A DNA stretch of 64,000 nt from positions 62,001 to 126,000 of the forward strand of contig NZ_JAUUTW010000006.1 of assembly GCF_030676415.1 (NCBI RefSeq), in the 5' to 3' direction. Source of the DNA: Peribacillus frigoritolerans. Lineage in GTDB: Bacteria > Bacillota > Bacilli > Bacillales > DSM-1321. Under the pieces are notes generated by a model. That model worked only from the letters and a program-made list of their open reading frames with translations, made no database searches and was not told where the DNA came from. Of this stretch, positions 7,764 to 16,544 are shown one piece after another. A program made the position numbers and the translations under genes. Position 1 is the first letter of the stretch. The number at the start of each line of letters is the position of its first letter.

Positions 7764-8731
7764 GATTGATCTCCCTCCAGAACGCGAACTTCCACAGTAG
7801 GTAAGACTTCTTCTAATTCTTCTCGTTTTGGCTCCAGCCAAGATGGTAACATCAGTTTATTACCAAGCTCAGCGACAGCTTCATCAACGGAAAAGCCTGG
7901 CGGATCGGTCGCTATTTCAAAAAGGATACCGCCTTGTTCATGGAAATACACAGCTTTGAAGTAGTTTCGATCACGAATCTCAGTCGGATAATACTCCTTA
8001 TCTTGAAGAAGTGTTCTCCATCTCAAAAGATCTTGGTCATCCTTTGCCCTCCATGCGATATGGTGAACAGTTCCAGCCCCTTTTAACCCGCGAACCGAAG
8101 GAGTTAGCTTAATATCAATTGTATTTCCAAACTGACCATCCGATTTAAACCTAAGGAAGCTCGCTTCTTGCCCAAGACATTCAAGCCCTAATACGTTTTC
8201 AAGCACATTCGCAGTTTTATTAGGCTGAGTTGAAATTAAAATAGCTCCACCAAACCCTTTAATTGCAACCTCTGAATCGACTTCTCCAAAACTCCAATTA
8301 TTTTTTGGCCCTTCATTTCGTTCCACTAATTCAATTTCAAGACCATCCGGATCTTGAAATTGTAAATATTTCTCTCCAAAACGTACTGATTGAATAAACC
8401 TAATTCTAAATTTTTTCAAACGATTTTCCCAAAATTCAATTGATTGATTCGGGATGATAAAACTGGTTACTCCAACCTGTCCTGTTCCAATTCGACCTTT
8501 TAACTGCTTTGGCCACGGAAAAAAAGTTATAACAGACCCAGGTTGACCAGTTTCATTTCCAAAATAAAGATGATAGACTTCTGGACGATCAAAGTTTATC
8601 GTCTTTTTTACAAGTCTTAATCCCAGTATGCCAGCATAAAAATCAATACTTCTTTGGGCATCGTTCACCATTGCTGTTATATGATGGATCCCTGTTGTTT
8701 TTTGCAACCTCACCATTCCCATTCTTTTCAT
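7760..8731 (-). CDS. mhqO: Ring-cleaving dioxygenase, VOC (glyoxalase) superfamily, MhqO type
   Basis: The protein has two VOC modules of about 150 residues. Candidate metal ligands are the His pair in TGIHHITAMV, a His in GTVHHIAWRAKDDQD and a Glu in GGILFEIATDPPGF. These are hallmarks of MhqA/MhqE/MhqO-type extradiol dioxygenases that protect Bacillus against hydroquinones and catechols. The stop overlaps the mhqD start by 4 bp. Several starts are possible (8731, 8722, 8716 or a TTG just before QKTTGIHH); the longest is given and the true one is uncertain. A paralogue lies just upstream in the same direction. Confidence 0.85.
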   Translation of the reverse strand: MKRMGMVRLQKTTGIHHITAMVNDAQRSIDFYAGILGLRLVKKTINFDRPEVYHLYFGNETGQPGSVITFFPWPKQLKGRIGTGQVGVTSFIIPNQSIEFWENRLKKFRIRFIQSVRFGEKYLQFQDPDGLEIELVERNEGPKNNWSFGEVDSEVAIKGFGGAILISTQPNKTANVLENVLGLECLGQEASFLRFKSDGQFGNTIDIKLTPSVRGLKGAGTVHHIAWRAKDDQDLLRWRTLLQDKEYYPTEIRDRNYFKAVYFHEQGGILFEIATDPPGFSVDEAVAELGNKLMLPSWLEPKREELEEVLPTVEVRVLEGDQS

Positions 8732-8812
8732 TACTTTGATTAAGAAATTAATTAGGTCTCTCTATGGAAAAAATCTCACCTGATTTTGCATAATTTGTAC
8801 CAGCCAACCAGC

Positions 8813-9754
8813 TCACAACTCTAATTCTCTTACCTCAAATGGTAATAAACTTTGTTTAATCTGCCCTCTAAACTGTTCATACTGCTCTGGCAACATTAAT
8901 TTTTCTCCCATCGTCGCTTCAGATTCATCGTGAGCAAATCCTGGAGGATCTGTTGCAATCTCAAAGAGAATTTCCCCGTGTTCTTTAAAGTAAATCGCAT
9001 TAAAATAGTTTCGATCTCGTACAGGAGTTACCCCATATCCGTTTTCCTCAACATATTTTTGCCATTCCAATTGGTCTTGATCATCCTTTGCCCGCCATGC
9101 AATGTGGTGTACGGTTCCAGCACCCATTGTCCCGCGTCCTATTGGCGTTAATTTTAAGTCAATGACATTGCCAATTTCTGCTGAAGAACGGTAACGTGCA
9201 AAGTTGCCTTCCTTGCCGATTAATTCTAGTCCCAATATGTTTTCTAACAATACAGCCGTTTTGTCAGGATCGGTCGATAATAAAGTAGCACCGCCAAAGC
9301 CTTTAATAGCTACCTCAGGTGTTACCCCGCCAAAGGTCCATGTATTTACTTCCCCTTCTTCCCTTTCAACAATTTCCAAGTGTAGCCCATGAGGGTCATC
9401 AAATTCCAAGTATTCCTCGCTAAAGCGCTCCCTTACAGTAAAAGGAATATTGAAGGATTCCAGTCTTTTTTTCCAGAACTTCATAGCTCCTTTTGGAACA
9501 ACATAAGATGTAACGCCTACTTGACCATCACCAATTTTTCCTTGACTAGCTCCTGCCCATGGAAAAAATGTCATGATTGTTCCTGGTTTTCCACCCTCAT
9601 TACCAAAATAAAGATGGTAGGTACCTGGGTCATCAAAATTGACAGTTTTTTTCACTAAACGTAAACCTAATACACCTGCATAGAAATCAACATTCTCTTG
9701 AGGATGACCAACAATTGCAGTAATGTGGTGAATACCCATCGTTTTTTTACTCAT
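8813..9754 (-). CDS. Ring-cleaving dioxygenase, VOC superfamily (second copy)
   Basis: At 313 residues it is a close paralogue of the neighbouring gene (same TMGIHHITAIV, GTVHHIAWRAKDDQDQL and GEILFEIATDPPGFAHDE motifs). It has two VOC modules with His/Glu metal ligands. GGGAGTG precedes the ATG by 7 bp. An 81-bp gap separates it from the downstream copy, so a shared mRNA with the second dioxygenase and mhqD is likely. Two copies in tandem suggest either duplicated dose or different ring substrates. No MhqR-like operator was recognised upstream. Confidence 0.85.
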   Translation of the reverse strand: MSKKTMGIHHITAIVGHPQENVDFYAGVLGLRLVKKTVNFDDPGTYHLYFGNEGGKPGTIMTFFPWAGASQGKIGDGQVGVTSYVVPKGAMKFWKKRLESFNIPFTVRERFSEEYLEFDDPHGLHLEIVEREEGEVNTWTFGGVTPEVAIKGFGGATLLSTDPDKTAVLLENILGLELIGKEGNFARYRSSAEIGNVIDLKLTPIGRGTMGAGTVHHIAWRAKDDQDQLEWQKYVEENGYGVTPVRDRNYFNAIYFKEHGEILFEIATDPPGFAHDESEATMGEKLMLPEQYEQFRGQIKQSLLPFEVRELEL

Positions 9755-10053
9755 TTTATTTTCACTCCCATTTTTATTTCTGGTTAGACACTAACCTTAA
9801 AAAAGCATCGCCAATTTGTCGATAATTGTATATACGACTTTATGGGTGTTTTTTCCTTTGTCCGAAGTTTTTTATGTCTATAAATATTGGATCTTTAATT
9901 TTATTAAAAAAAGAAGCATGGGAATTATTAACAATACCCATTTTTATTACAATCAACTTATGGATAAACTGATTTAATGTCAAATGTAAAAAATACCAAT
10001 ATATACAAATAAACCAGCACTATAGTTTGATACTGGTTTAATTGATGCTTTAT

Positions 10054-11145
10054 TTATGTAGTTGTTAATTTAGCATAGATGATAAAAAACAGGGTTAATT
10101 GTCCTATTATCATAATATTTGGTACTACTACAATCCAATTAATAATAAAAAAGACTGCTAAAATCCCTAAAAACAAGCAAAAATGATGAATTTTCAAACG
10201 GTGTTGTTCAAACCTGTATTGATGAAAAACAATTGTAGTTGACAGGAAATAGAGCAATACAGATCCAAAAACAAAATATAGGATAAAAGAATATTGGACC
10301 CCATGTAAAAATAATAGTCTAATGGATGCTGCAACCATACTCAAAGACATTAAAATAAACAGATGACCGTAAATAATAATTTGACCGGAAGTTTGTCTAG
10401 ACTTGTTGAGTTTCTTCTCCATGTTATCGAAATATTGCCACCACATCGAAATAATGAGGATAAATGAAATGATCGCAAAGCTTATTGAATCCCAATTTCC
10501 TTGTTTAGGTTGAATGACCGCAAGAGTGCTGATAAGAGCTTCCCCAAAGAGAATAATGGAAAATAGACCAAATCTCTCTAATAAGTGGGCTGTATTTGTC
10601 GGAACCTTTTCTAAACACTTTCTTCCTAGCAGTGGGATAATAATATCGATAAGAATTCCGAAATACAACACAGCATACCGAATCCAAGAATCAAAAAAGA
10701 CGGATAATAATGAAATAACGATTCCAATCCAAAAATATCTTCCTAGAAAGAGTGCTGCTTGCTTTCGAACTCCTGCTTCTATCCGCTGGACAATAAGATA
10801 TTGGATCGCAGTCACGGCCCTTAACCCAATATAACCTATTAAAAAAGAAAGATAATATGGATCAAAATCAGCTGATAAGCTTGATGTCATTATTAGGACA
10901 AAAAACATTTGCAGGATCAAAAAGATTCGTTGATAAAATAAATCTTTTCCAAAACGGTTAACAAAGATGGTTTGCCCCACCCAAGCCCACCAGATCGGAA
11001 TGAAAATTAAGACAAACTTTACTAAATACTCTACATGGATATGACCATCTTCAACATGAAGTAAAACATGAGTTGCAGCCGCAACCGCCGCCACAAATAA
11101 CAAATCATAAAAGAGTTCTAACCACGTGACTTTCTTTTCTTCCAT
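10054..11145 (-). CDS. Low temperature requirement protein A (LtrA) family membrane protein
   Basis: The protein of 363 residues starts MEEKKVTWLELFYDLLFVAA, the characteristic LtrA opening with the (W)xELFxDLxFV motif, and continues with about ten hydrophobic segments. ATG at 11145 has GGAGGGAG upstream; an upstream in-frame extension lacks a site. LtrA was named from cold growth of Listeria; the biochemical role is unknown. The conserved ERFGLFSIILFGEALIST stretch is present. It is single, on the strand opposite to the FMN reductase gene that starts 260 bp away. Confidence 0.85.
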   Translation of the reverse strand: MEEKKVTWLELFYDLLFVAAVAAATHVLLHVEDGHIHVEYLVKFVLIFIPIWWAWVGQTIFVNRFGKDLFYQRIFLILQMFFVLIMTSSLSADFDPYYLSFLIGYIGLRAVTAIQYLIVQRIEAGVRKQAALFLGRYFWIGIVISLLSVFFDSWIRYAVLYFGILIDIIIPLLGRKCLEKVPTNTAHLLERFGLFSIILFGEALISTLAVIQPKQGNWDSISFAIISFILIISMWWQYFDNMEKKLNKSRQTSGQIIIYGHLFILMSLSMVAASIRLLFLHGVQYSFILYFVFGSVLLYFLSTTIVFHQYRFEQHRLKIHHFCLFLGILAVFFIINWIVVVPNIMIIGQLTLFFIIYAKLTTT

Positions 11146-11405
11146 TTCTGCACTCCCTCCAATTTTTTTATAGTTACTAGTATGCTGGAAATATATAGTG
11201 ATTGGAAGAGAAAATAATATAGACATAGTCTATTTGCCATAGCTTGCAAACACAAACCAATAATAAGGAAACTAATGGGAAATCCTTACATCCTGGATTT
11301 TTTGTACATCATTAAATTAAACAGTTTGATGATTAGGCATAAAGCCACTTTTTCATGTTGGTATATCATGGTACTATGAGGTGATTTTAACAGGGGAGGA
11401 ATTAT

Positions 11406-11966
11406 ATGACAAAGACCATAGGCCTTATTTGTGGTAGTTTACGAAAAAACTCTTATAATCGAATCATTGCCCAATCATTAACAGAGATGGATGATTCCCA
11501 TCAATTTCGTTGGATCGAGATAAATAATCTACCTTTTTTTAATGAAGACTTAGAAATAAGTGTTCCAGAAACAGTGACATCATTTAAATCTGCTATCCAG
11601 GACGTTGACGGTATCATTATTGTAAGTCCAGAGTACAATTCTGGAATTCCAGGCGTATTAAAGAATGCATTGGATTGGGCATCAAGACCTCGGGAATCCG
11701 CTGTTCTTAGCAGAAAACCGGTTGGCCTAATTGGAGCAACTCCTGGGGGGTTAGGTACTGTTTATGCTCAGATGCAAATCAGAGAAATACTTGAAACTAT
11801 GCAAGCTCATGTTCTTCCATTTCAAAAAGTGCTGATTTCCCAAGTACATGAAAAGATTGATTCCGATCAGAAAGTGCTTACTGACGAACAAACAAAACGT
11901 TATCTTCAGCGTTATTTACAACAATTTATAAATTGGATAGATAAAACCCTTGTTTTAGATAAATAG
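11406..11966 (+). CDS. NADPH-dependent FMN reductase / azoreductase-like flavoprotein
   Basis: The 186-residue protein has the flavodoxin-like fold of NAD(P)H:FMN/quinone reductases: phosphate-binding loop GSLRKNSYNR (residues 10-19), PEYNSGIPGVLKNALDWASRP in the middle, and GATPGGLGTVYAQMQ. The RBS is GGGGAGGAATT. These small enzymes make reduced flavin for monooxygenases or reduce quinones by two electrons. It lies upstream of a cluster that includes an ABM-type monooxygenase, which may be relevant, though the gap to the next gene (172 bp) suggests a separate transcript. Confidence 0.85.
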   Translation: MTKTIGLICGSLRKNSYNRIIAQSLTEMDDSHQFRWIEINNLPFFNEDLEISVPETVTSFKSAIQDVDGIIIVSPEYNSGIPGVLKNALDWASRPRESAVLSRKPVGLIGATPGGLGTVYAQMQIREILETMQAHVLPFQKVLISQVHEKIDSDQKVLTDEQTKRYLQRYLQQFINWIDKTLVLDK

Positions 11967-12138
11967 AAGTAGAGCAAGCATTTTTAAAAATAAATCTTAC
12001 GTTTTTTCTGATTTCAAGAAAATTATTGACGTTAATATAAGTTTATCTATAAACTGATTGTGGCAAATGAAGAAATTTATGATATATATTCCAATGTTTA
12101 AACTTTCTTCGATTACTTAATTTTAGGAGGAATACATA

Positions 12139-12783
12139 ATGTCTGATCTCTATTCTCGTATTAATAAAGATGATGCTGTCGTTCTTTTAGTGGATCATCA
12201 AACTGGCCTTATGGCTGGACTAGTTCGTGACTATGGTGTTGATGAATTCAAGAACAATGTTTTGGCTCTTGCTCACACTGCTAAGTTTTTTGATTTACCA
12301 GTTATTTTAACAACAAGCTTTGAAAACGGACCTAATGGACCACTAATGCAAGAATTGGTTGATCTTTTTCCTAACGCGCCAAAAATAGCTCGTCCTGGAC
12401 AAATTAACGCATGGGATAATGATGATTTTGTAAAAGCAATCGAAAAAACTGGAAAAAAACAACTTATCCTCGCGGGCGTAGTTACGGATGTTTGCGTTGC
12501 TTTCCCGGCACTTTCCGCTATAAAAGCTGGGTATGAAGTATTTGCTGTTACTGATGCTTCAGGAACTTTCAGTAAACAAGTTGCAGAAGCTGCCAATACG
12601 CGTATGGCACATAATGGCGTGCAACTTATGAACTGGTTTAGCGTAGCGTGCGAATTACAACGCGATTGGCGCAACGATGTCGAAGGTTTTGGCAATTTGC
12701 TTGCTAGTAATCTTCCAGGTTATCAAAATGTAATTGGAAGCTATATGGGAGCTCAGCGAGATCTCAGTAAACAAAATGCATAA
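12139..12783 (+). CDS. YcaC-type isochorismatase-family hydrolase
   Basis: The 214-residue cysteine hydrolase matches the YcaC branch closely along its length. The catalytic positions are Asp19 (LLVDHQTGLM), Arg85 (IARPGQINAW) and Cys119 (GVVTDVCVAFPALSA); YcaC proteins have Arg where many family members have Lys. The C-terminal WFSVACELQRDWRN is typical of YcaC. AGGAGG precedes the ATG. It is followed by its own terminator, so the next gene, a diverged paralogue, is transcribed separately or by read-through. YcaC-type enzymes have no settled substrate. Confidence 0.88.
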   Translation: MSDLYSRINKDDAVVLLVDHQTGLMAGLVRDYGVDEFKNNVLALAHTAKFFDLPVILTTSFENGPNGPLMQELVDLFPNAPKIARPGQINAWDNDDFVKAIEKTGKKQLILAGVVTDVCVAFPALSAIKAGYEVFAVTDASGTFSKQVAEAANTRMAHNGVQLMNWFSVACELQRDWRNDVEGFGNLLASNLPGYQNVIGSYMGAQRDLSKQNA

Positions 12784-12786
12784 ATT

Positions 12787-12816
12787 TAGCGCTGATTTAA
12801 TCAGCGCTCTTTTTAA
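12787..12816 (+). terminator. Rho-independent terminator
   Basis: The near-perfect hairpin AGCGCTGATTTAATCAGCGCT is followed by CTTTTT, directly after the YcaC-like gene stop. Confidence 0.8.
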
Positions 12817-12911
12817 ATAAGAAGTATAGCAAGGCTTTTATTTTTTCGATTACAGCTGAAACTAATAATTGCCTTTAAGATGAAACAATTAAAAAAAAGG
12901 AGTGTTTTATT

Positions 12912-13556
12912 ATGAGTAATTTAGAATTGTTAACCCCGGAGAACAGTGCATTAATTTTGATCGATTTTCAGCCTCAAATGACTTTTGGAGTTGCAAGCAT
13001 TGACAGACAAACATTAATGAATAACGTTATGCTGCTTGCTAAATCAGCAAAAGCTTTTAATGTACCTACTATTCTTACTACAGTTGAAACACAAAGCTTT
13101 TCTGGTTATTTTTGGCCGCAAATTCTTGACATATTCCCAAACCATGAAATTATAGAACGTAGTTCAATGAACTCTTGGGAAGATTCAAAATTTGTTGAGG
13201 CAGTTAAAGCAACAGGTAGAAAGAAATTGATATTTGCAGCACTTTGGACTGAAGTTTGCCTTGCATTCCCTGTGCTTGAAGCAATTAAAGCTGGTTATGA
13301 AGTTTATGCAGTTGATGATGCTTCAGGTGGTACTAGTTTGACAGCACATAACGCTGCTATGCGTCGTGTAGAACAAGCTGGAGCAATTCCAGTGACAGCA
13401 ATTCAAGTTTTACTTGAATACCAACGTGACTGGGCACGCAAAGACACTTATGATGCTGTTATGGAAATTGTAAAAGAACACACTGGCGCTTATGGTCAAG
13501 GCGTGGAATACGCATATACTATGGTACATGGCGCGCCTCCAAGCAGGAAAATATGA
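12912..13556 (+). CDS. Isochorismatase-family cysteine hydrolase (diverged paralogue)
   Basis: At 214 residues it equals the preceding YcaC-like protein in length but is clearly diverged. It keeps Asp19 (LILIDFQPQM), Arg83 (IIERSSMNSW) and Cys116 (AALWTEVCLAFPVLEA). AAGGAG lies before the ATG. Its stop codon overlaps the start of the ABM monooxygenase gene (ATGA at 13553-13556), so the two proteins are probably made together. The genes downstream suggest a dedicated hydrolase acting with the monooxygenase and amidohydrolase on one substrate, but that substrate is unknown. Confidence 0.85.
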   Translation: MSNLELLTPENSALILIDFQPQMTFGVASIDRQTLMNNVMLLAKSAKAFNVPTILTTVETQSFSGYFWPQILDIFPNHEIIERSSMNSWEDSKFVEAVKATGRKKLIFAALWTEVCLAFPVLEAIKAGYEVYAVDDASGGTSLTAHNAAMRRVEQAGAIPVTAIQVLLEYQRDWARKDTYDAVMEIVKEHTGAYGQGVEYAYTMVHGAPPSRKI

Positions 13557-14146
13557 ATCAAGAAATAGTAACTGTCGGGGAAACTCATACAGGGGACACT
13601 ATGGATGCTGGTGGTCCAGTAACAACAATTGTTACATGGGAAATTCAAGAAGGTAGAGAAAAGCAGTTTGAAACGTGGAGACATGAAATCGAAGCTGCCG
13701 CTACTAAATTTCCAGGGCATTTAGGCGTAAATCTAATAGTCCCCAATAACGGATCCAGAGAGTATACTGTTGTTTTTCGCTTTGATACGTATGAGCATCT
13801 ACGTGCTTGGCAAGAATCAGATATTCGTCGAGATTTGTTAAAAAAGGCAGAACTATTTCAAGCTACTGATCCAACGTACAAAACTGAAAGCAGTTTGGCT
13901 TATTGGTTTGTTACTCCGAAAATGCCAGTTCCACCGCCAAAATGGAAAATGTCCATTGTTACCGTTCTTGGTGTATGGCCTCTTAGCATGTTGGTTCCTA
14001 TAGTGATAGGACCTATAATAAAAAATATGTATCCTATTTTGTCAACTTTTTTTGTTTCAGTATGTATAGTGTCTTTGCTATCATGGGTAGTAATGCCGAT
14101 TCTCGGTAAAATATTTCATCCATGGTTACAGAATAATAGGAAGTAG
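13553..14146 (+). CDS. Antibiotic biosynthesis monooxygenase (ABM) domain protein with membrane anchor
   Basis: The protein of 197 residues has two parts. Residues 20-115 form an ABM (ferredoxin-like) domain: TIVTWEIQEGREKQFETWRH, FPGHLGVNLIVP, VFRFDTYEHLRAWQES. Residues 135-190 contain two transmembrane helices (VTVLGVWPLSMLVPIVIGPI and the STFFVSVCIVSLLSWVVMP segment), so the domain is tied to the membrane. The start overlaps the preceding hydrolase gene by 4 bp. ABM domains act as cofactor-poor monooxygenases or as small stress proteins. It lies 13 bp before the amidohydrolase gene, in a probable three-gene operon. Confidence 0.8.
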   Translation: MNQEIVTVGETHTGDTMDAGGPVTTIVTWEIQEGREKQFETWRHEIEAAATKFPGHLGVNLIVPNNGSREYTVVFRFDTYEHLRAWQESDIRRDLLKKAELFQATDPTYKTESSLAYWFVTPKMPVPPPKWKMSIVTVLGVWPLSMLVPIVIGPIIKNMYPILSTFFVSVCIVSLLSWVVMPILGKIFHPWLQNNRK

Positions 14147-14159
14147 ACGAGGTGTAAAC

Positions 14160-15992
14160 ATGAATTTACCGGATATGATCTTATATAACGGAAAAATCAC
14201 TACCCTTGACCCATCTCAACCTGAGGTATCGGCTATCGCCATAACTGATGGTTTAATCACTGCAGTAGGTGGAGATGAGCTTCTTGATAGTGCCACAGAA
14301 AAAACCAAAAAAATAGACCTTAAAAGAAAGAGAGCTATTCCGGGCTTGAATGACTCTCATATACACGTTATTCGTGGCGGTCTTCATTATAATATGGAAT
14401 TGCGCTGGGAAGGTGTGCCATCACTTGCTATTGCTCTGGAAATGCTTAGAGAGCAGGCGAGGCGTACACCTGCTCCCCAGTGGGTAAGAGTAGTTGGAGG
14501 TTGGTCTGAATTTCAATTTAAAGAAAGACGGATGCCAACTTTGGAAGAGATTAATGCTGTTTCTGAAGACACACCTGTCTTTGTGCTACATCTTTATGAT
14601 AGAGCACTTGTAAATCGTGCAGGGTTGCGTGCTCTGGGATACACAAAAGATACCCCAGATCCTCCGGGCTGTTTAATTCAGCGAGATAAACGAGGTAATC
14701 CAACGGGTCTTTTAATTGCCAATCCTAACGCTTCTATTCTATATTCAAGTTTGGGTAGAGCTCCAGTACTTAATATTGACGACCAGATTAACTCTACTCG
14801 CCATTTTATGCGCGAATTAAATAGATTAGGTATCACAAGTGCCATTGACGCAGGTGGCGGATTCCAAAATTATCCTGATGATTACAAAGTTGTTGAACAT
14901 TTAGCCGAGAAGGATCAATTAACTTTGCGTATTGCTTATAATCTATTTACGCAAAATCCAGATCATGAATATGAAGACTTTGCTTCATGGGCAAAAATTG
15001 TTTCTCCGGGTCAAGGAAATGATAAGTATAAAATGAATGGTGCCGGAGAAATGTTAGTATTCTCGGCAGCCGATTTTGAAAAATTTCAAATGCCGCGGCC
15101 TGACCTAGCTACGGTGATGGAAGCTGACTTAAAGAAAGTAATTTCTCTATTGGTGGAAAACCGTTGGCCATTCCGTTTACATGCGACTTATGACGAGTCA
15201 ATAACACGTTTCTTAAATGTTTTTGAGGAAGTCAACAGAGAAATTCCTTTTAATGGTCTACGCTGGTGGTTCGACCATGCAGAAACAATCTCAGATCGTA
15301 GTATGGAACGTGTTAAAGCTTTAAATGGCGGTATTGCCATCCAAGACCGCATGGCTTTCCAAGGTGAATACTATGTTGATTTATACGGAAAGGAAGCTGC
15401 AAAGCGTACTCCTCCGATTTATCGTATGCTAGACCTGGGAATACCTGTTGGCGCCGGTAGTGATGCAACGAGGGTTTCCAGCTATAACCCTTGGGTTGCT
15501 CTTTACTGGATGGTTGCAGGAAAAACCATTGGTGGTCTTTCGATATACGATGAAAAGAATAAACTTGACAGAAAAGTAGCCCTGGAACTATATTCCAAAG
15601 GAAGTGCATGGTTCTCCGGTGATGAAGATAAAAAGGGAACCGTTGCAGTAGGTCAGTTTGCTGATATTGCTGTATTGTCTGCTGACTACTTTACTGTGCC
15701 AGAAGAAGAAATCAAAGACCTTGAATCATTACTCACCATTATGGGTGGGCAGGTTGTTTATGGAAATGATGAATTTAAAAATTTATCACCTGAATTGCCG
15801 CCAGCATCACCTGATTGGTCACCGACGGGAGTTTATGGTTATGGTGGTGCTAACCTAGCCGACAATATACTTTCTCACGATGCCCATGATCACAAACATA
15901 GTTGCAGTAACCCTCTCCATCAACACACTCATACCGTAATAGGAAATGATGGAACTAAGTGGGGTATCGGTTGTACTTGCTTTGCTTTCTAA
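14160..15992 (+). CDS. YtcJ-like metal-dependent amidohydrolase with His/Cys-rich tail
   Basis: The protein of 610 residues belongs to the amidohydrolase 3 (YtcJ) group: LYNGKITTLDP near the N-terminus, metal-binding HxH in NDSHIHVIRGG, a His in RLHATYDE, a His in WWFDHAETI, and an Asp in GAGSDATRVSSYNP. There is no signal peptide. After the barrel ends (about residue 565) there is an unusual tail with HDAHDHKHSCSNPLHQHTHT and a closing GCTCFAF, which looks metal-binding. It is the last gene of the operon with the cysteine hydrolase and ABM protein. The reaction is probably hydrolysis of a C-N bond; the substrate is unknown. Confidence 0.85.
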   Translation: MNLPDMILYNGKITTLDPSQPEVSAIAITDGLITAVGGDELLDSATEKTKKIDLKRKRAIPGLNDSHIHVIRGGLHYNMELRWEGVPSLAIALEMLREQARRTPAPQWVRVVGGWSEFQFKERRMPTLEEINAVSEDTPVFVLHLYDRALVNRAGLRALGYTKDTPDPPGCLIQRDKRGNPTGLLIANPNASILYSSLGRAPVLNIDDQINSTRHFMRELNRLGITSAIDAGGGFQNYPDDYKVVEHLAEKDQLTLRIAYNLFTQNPDHEYEDFASWAKIVSPGQGNDKYKMNGAGEMLVFSAADFEKFQMPRPDLATVMEADLKKVISLLVENRWPFRLHATYDESITRFLNVFEEVNREIPFNGLRWWFDHAETISDRSMERVKALNGGIAIQDRMAFQGEYYVDLYGKEAAKRTPPIYRMLDLGIPVGAGSDATRVSSYNPWVALYWMVAGKTIGGLSIYDEKNKLDRKVALELYSKGSAWFSGDEDKKGTVAVGQFADIAVLSADYFTVPEEEIKDLESLLTIMGGQVVYGNDEFKNLSPELPPASPDWSPTGVYGYGGANLADNILSHDAHDHKHSCSNPLHQHTHTVIGNDGTKWGIGCTCFAF

Positions 15993-16026
15993 TAAGGGTT
16001 TGGGGCCGAGGACGGACCCAAACATA

Positions 16027-16078
16027 AAAATGAAAAAAGCCTAACTTTCTCTTTAAAGAAAAAGTTAGGCTTTTTATA
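16027..16078 (+). terminator. Rho-independent terminator of the amidohydrolase operon
   Basis: AAAAAAGCCTAACTTT pairs with AAAGTTAGGCTTTTT, a strong stem with T tail, 35 bp after the stop codon. Confidence 0.85.
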
Positions 16079-16080
16079 TT

Positions 16081-16544
16081 ATTGTAATCCATGCATTAAC
16101 CCCCTAAGAATGTTTGTCTCTTGTTGTAAGTAGAATACCACAGACACTTTGGAAACCAATGGATCAAATTAAATAATTTTCCAGAAAACGAGAAAATCTT
16201 TACATTCCTTCTTTTTGGTGTATAAACTGCAACCAACCCTGGGATAGGTGAGAAACGGAGGCCATTCGCTTTACAAACTAATTTGAGAATCATTTATATG
16301 TATATTCCCCAACTAAAGAATCTCAATTCATCTTCTGCAACTATCGGGGCAGTTTAATTCAATAACAAACGTAATATAAAAGTTTGGAAATGAGAAATAC
16401 GGGAAGTGAAATTGAACTTGAATTTACTAAAGTTTCAGCACTAGTTGAGTAATAATAGACTATTTGTCTAAATTGGAATCGCATTAACCAATTCCCATAT
16501 ACATTTCCGTTTAGGAAAATGTAACTTCATTGAAGAATAGAAAA
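16081..16544. other. 464-bp intergenic stretch
   Basis: A 65-codon open frame on the minus strand (16096-16293) has coding-like codons but no recognised family and a weak start. One degenerate copy of the CTAACGGGGCAG-type motif is at 16341-16356. No other feature was found. Confidence 0.35.

Noticed and set aside
9755-10053. Search for an MhqR operator upstream of the dioxygenase genes
   Set aside because: No ATCTCGAATTCGAGAT-like palindrome was found.
16096-16293. 65-codon frame on the minus strand between the amidohydrolase and SDR genes
   Set aside because: Codons look plausible, but there is no recognised family and only a weak start site. Not called as a gene.
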